Source of the DNA: Desulfobacteraceae bacterium
GTDB lineage: Bacteria; Desulfobacterota; Desulfobacteria; Desulfobacterales; Desulfobacteraceae
Length of the DNA stretch: 43,736 bases
Assembly: GCA_024227235.1 (NCBI GenBank)
Contig: JAAEKY010000922.1
Coordinates: forward strand, 1-43,736
Direction: 5' to 3'
In this document: positions 42,138 through 43,736 of the stretch, piece by piece
Position numbering within the stretch: position 1 is the first letter of the stretch
How the letters are laid out: every line of letters starts with the position of its first letter
Position numbers and translations under genes: made by a program
The notes under the pieces: generated by a model
Databases searched by the model: none
What the model saw: the letters and a program-made list of their open reading frames with translations, nothing else
Told to the model about the DNA's origin: nothing

Positions 42138-43270
42138 TGGTATTCCTCCGAGATAGAATAATAATTACCCTGATGGCGTTTCACTTTACCTTCCAGTTCT
42201 AAATCAAGCAATAAGGATGTAACTTGTGAGCTTCCCATTCCGCTTTTGTCAATTAATGAATCAATATGAACAGGGTAGGGATCAATAAAATTAATTAATT
42301 TATGACCCTTTGCCTTACCGCTGATATAGTGGGTCGATTTTTTACTTTGTAAAGATGCAGGATGTTTTTTTTCTTTTTTTACATGAATAAACTGATACAG
42401 TTCATCTATAATATCCATTTCATTTTCAACGAGTCTTGCCCCCTGTTTTAAAAGGGAATGAGTTCCCTGACTTTTTTTTGATTTTATACTTCCAGGAACT
42501 GCAAACACTTCCCGGTTGTATTCAGAAGCCAACCGAGCAGTAATAAGAGAGCCACTTCGCTTGGCAGCTTCAACAACAATGCTGCCACAAGATAAACCGG
42601 CTATGATACGGTTTCGAATGGGAAAATTATTCGGTAATGGTTCGGTATTTACTTTAAATTCTGAAAAAATCAAACCGCTTTGAGCGATTGCCTGAAATAA
42701 TTTATAATTTTCGGGAGGATAGATTTTATTCAGTCCTGAACCCATTACGGCAATTGTCTTGCCATTTGCCTTTAAAGCACCATTATGTGCCATAGAATCA
42801 ATTCCTCTGGCCATACCACTTACTATTTGAAACCCTTTTTTAGCAAGTTTAAATGAAAGATTAGAAGATGTGCTTAATCCGTATGATGTCGCATTTCGTG
42901 ACCCAATAATGGATAGACAAGGAGATGAGTTATCAAGCCTTCCTAAATAGGTTAAAAGAGCAGGTGGATCATGAATTTGTCTTAATAAAGCGGGGTATTC
43001 AGGATCCGTTAAAACAACTATTTTAATATTTTTTTTAATAATGGAGTCCAATTCATTTTTTGCTCTATCTTGATAAATTTTGTGATTTTTAATACCTTTA
43101 ATGACCTTAGCAGACATTTTATCGATTTTGATTAGCTGATTTTCAGAAGCAGCCAAGACATTTTCAGGTGTTTGAAATTGATCGATCAATTTCTTGATCA
43201 TTGTATTGCCTAAAAAAGGAATTTCCCGGAGCAAAAGCCAAGGGTAGTATTTTTCTTGAGGATTACTCAA
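42134..43270 (-). CDS. dprA: DNA-processing protein DprA/Smf
   Basis: 378 residues. An N-terminal helix-hairpin-helix/SAM-like region (REIPFLGNTMIKKLIDQF), a Rossmann-like DprA core (GSRNATSYG, SGMARGIDSMAH, MGSGLNKIYPPEN, FPIRNRIIAGLS, VVEAAKRSGSLITA) and a C-terminal winged helix (GMGSSQVTSLLLDLELEGKV). DprA loads RecA on incoming single-stranded DNA in transformation and occurs widely in non-competent bacteria. The start is probably TTG 43270, overlapping the TPR gene stop by eight bases. No other competence gene is seen. Confidence 0.94.
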   Translation of the reverse strand: MSNPQEKYYPWLLLREIPFLGNTMIKKLIDQFQTPENVLAASENQLIKIDKMSAKVIKGIKNHKIYQDRAKNELDSIIKKNIKIVVLTDPEYPALLRQIHDPPALLTYLGRLDNSSPCLSIIGSRNATSYGLSTSSNLSFKLAKKGFQIVSGMARGIDSMAHNGALKANGKTIAVMGSGLNKIYPPENYKLFQAIAQSGLIFSEFKVNTEPLPNNFPIRNRIIAGLSCGSIVVEAAKRSGSLITARLASEYNREVFAVPGSIKSKKSQGTHSLLKQGARLVENEMDIIDELYQFIHVKKEKKHPASLQSKKSTHYISGKAKGHKLINFIDPYPVHIDSLIDKSGMGSSQVTSLLLDLELEGKVKRHQGNYYSISEEYH

Positions 43271-43736
43271 AACTCTTAATTTTTTCCTGAGCCTTTTCTG
43301 AAGCGGGTGAAAAAGGATATTTTTTTAACACCTGCTTTAAATAGTGATGCGCTCTGTTTGTATCATCTAAAGATAAATATGAATAGCCTGTTTTTAACAT
43401 TGAATCCGGCACTTTTTCTGATTTTGGGTATTTAATAACCAGATCTTTAAAAATTAAAATAGCTTTTTCGTAATCCCCCTTGGAATAATGACACTCACCC
43501 AGCCAATAGACAGCATTATCAGCCAAACTGTTTAAAGGATGATTTTTAATAAATTCGGTGAACAAGGTAATAGCATCGTTGAAATTGTCTTCAAGTAAAA
43601 GGTTTCGGGCCCTTGTGTAGAGGTCAGAAGGATGGGTATATTCAATGTTATATTGAACAGGTTTGGCTGTCTTAATCTTTTCAAGCTTCAAAATATTATT
43701 TTTAAGTTTTTTAATGGTTGTATTCTTATTTTCTAT
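43263..43736 (-). CDS. cpoB: CpoB/YbgF-like TPR protein (5' end outside window)
   Basis: The frame is open to the window edge. The 15 codons before TTG 43691 read IENKNTTIKKLKNN..., a coiled-coil-like lead as in YbgF/CpoB, so the gene starts outside. The visible TPRs are LYTRARNLLLEDNFNDAITL, ADNAVYWLGECHYSKGDYEK and PDSMLKTGYSYLSLDDTNRA: the typical YbgF C-terminal set with the AVYWLGE signature. CpoB links Tol-Pal and peptidoglycan synthesis at division in the periplasm. No tol genes are visible here. It overlaps dprA by eight bases. Confidence 0.82.
   Translation of the reverse strand: MENKNTTIKKLKNNILKLEKIKTAKPVQYNIEYTHPSDLYTRARNLLLEDNFNDAITLFTEFIKNHPLNSLADNAVYWLGECHYSKGDYEKAILIFKDLVIKYPKSEKVPDSMLKTGYSYLSLDDTNRAHHYLKQVLKKYPFSPASEKAQEKIKSFE

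Noticed and set aside
1..43736. CRISPR array, intact prophage or insertion sequence
   Set aside because: No regularly spaced repeats, no Cas or structural phage genes, and no transposase longer than the 39-codon integrase remnant were found.

Overview
This AT-rich, gene-dense chromosomal window most resembles a sulfate-reducer-type Desulfobacterota (Desulfobacteraceae-like, e.g. Desulfobacula/Desulfobacter relatives). That placement is inferred from the AT-rich codon use, the mix of class I adenylate cyclase, PilZ, HDOD and two-component proteins, and a kinase-fold protein that resembles SidJ-related proteins I associate with this group. No single marker proves it. Nearly everything is ordinary chromosome. 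The only clear mobile-DNA scar lies beside a tRNA-Ala gene.

Layout, left to right. (1) 1-613: a HI0074/MNT two-gene module, cut by the window edge. (2) 887-4505: serine biosynthesis (serC-serA, start/stop overlap), a strong terminator, rsmE and a 55-residue ORF. (3) 4508-9193: a signalling block with a stand-alone cyclic-nucleotide-binding protein, a convergent HDOD protein, a class I adenylate cyclase and a TPR protein with a degenerate receiver domain. (4) 9194-11475: a structured intergenic element, an ABC-F ATPase (uup-like) and a coupled two-helix membrane protein. (5) 11612-15728: yjbQ, response regulator, sensor kinase and a DegP-type protease, ending in a strong hairpin. The two-component pair may control envelope quality. 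(6) 15810-17036: a YcgR-like PilZ protein, then a non-coding zone with a truncated integrase start, a truncated EF-hand/dockerin-type gene end, a dispersed 46-bp repeat and tRNA-Ala(GGC). (7) 17133-21952: ppiD and an M16 lipoprotein peptidase. (8) 22215-31343, all minus strand: PilZ, a mini-asparaginase, recX, a giant AsmA-like protein, a parvulin, the tail-specific protease, an RbgA/YlqF GTPase and an inositol-phosphatase-family enzyme. (9) 31519-32695: a LysM lytic transglycosylase. (10) 32698-37028, minus: guaA, a membrane-anchored coiled-coil protein, the SidJ-like kinase-fold protein and a four-Cys mini-protein. (11) 37209-39828: efp overlapping a soluble hybrid histidine kinase. (12) 39870-43736, minus: cpoB/ybgF-like (cut by the edge), dprA and topA, joined by overlaps.

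Themes: envelope folding and proteolysis (DegP, PpiD, M16, Prc, AsmA-like, lytic transglycosylase) and second-messenger signalling (cAMP synthesis and binding, two PilZ proteins, two histidine kinases). Tight start/stop overlaps are common, and several genes clearly start with TTG. I see no CRISPR array, intact prophage, intact transposase or rRNA. The least explained locus is the guaA-linked coiled-coil / SidJ-like / Cys mini-protein set.
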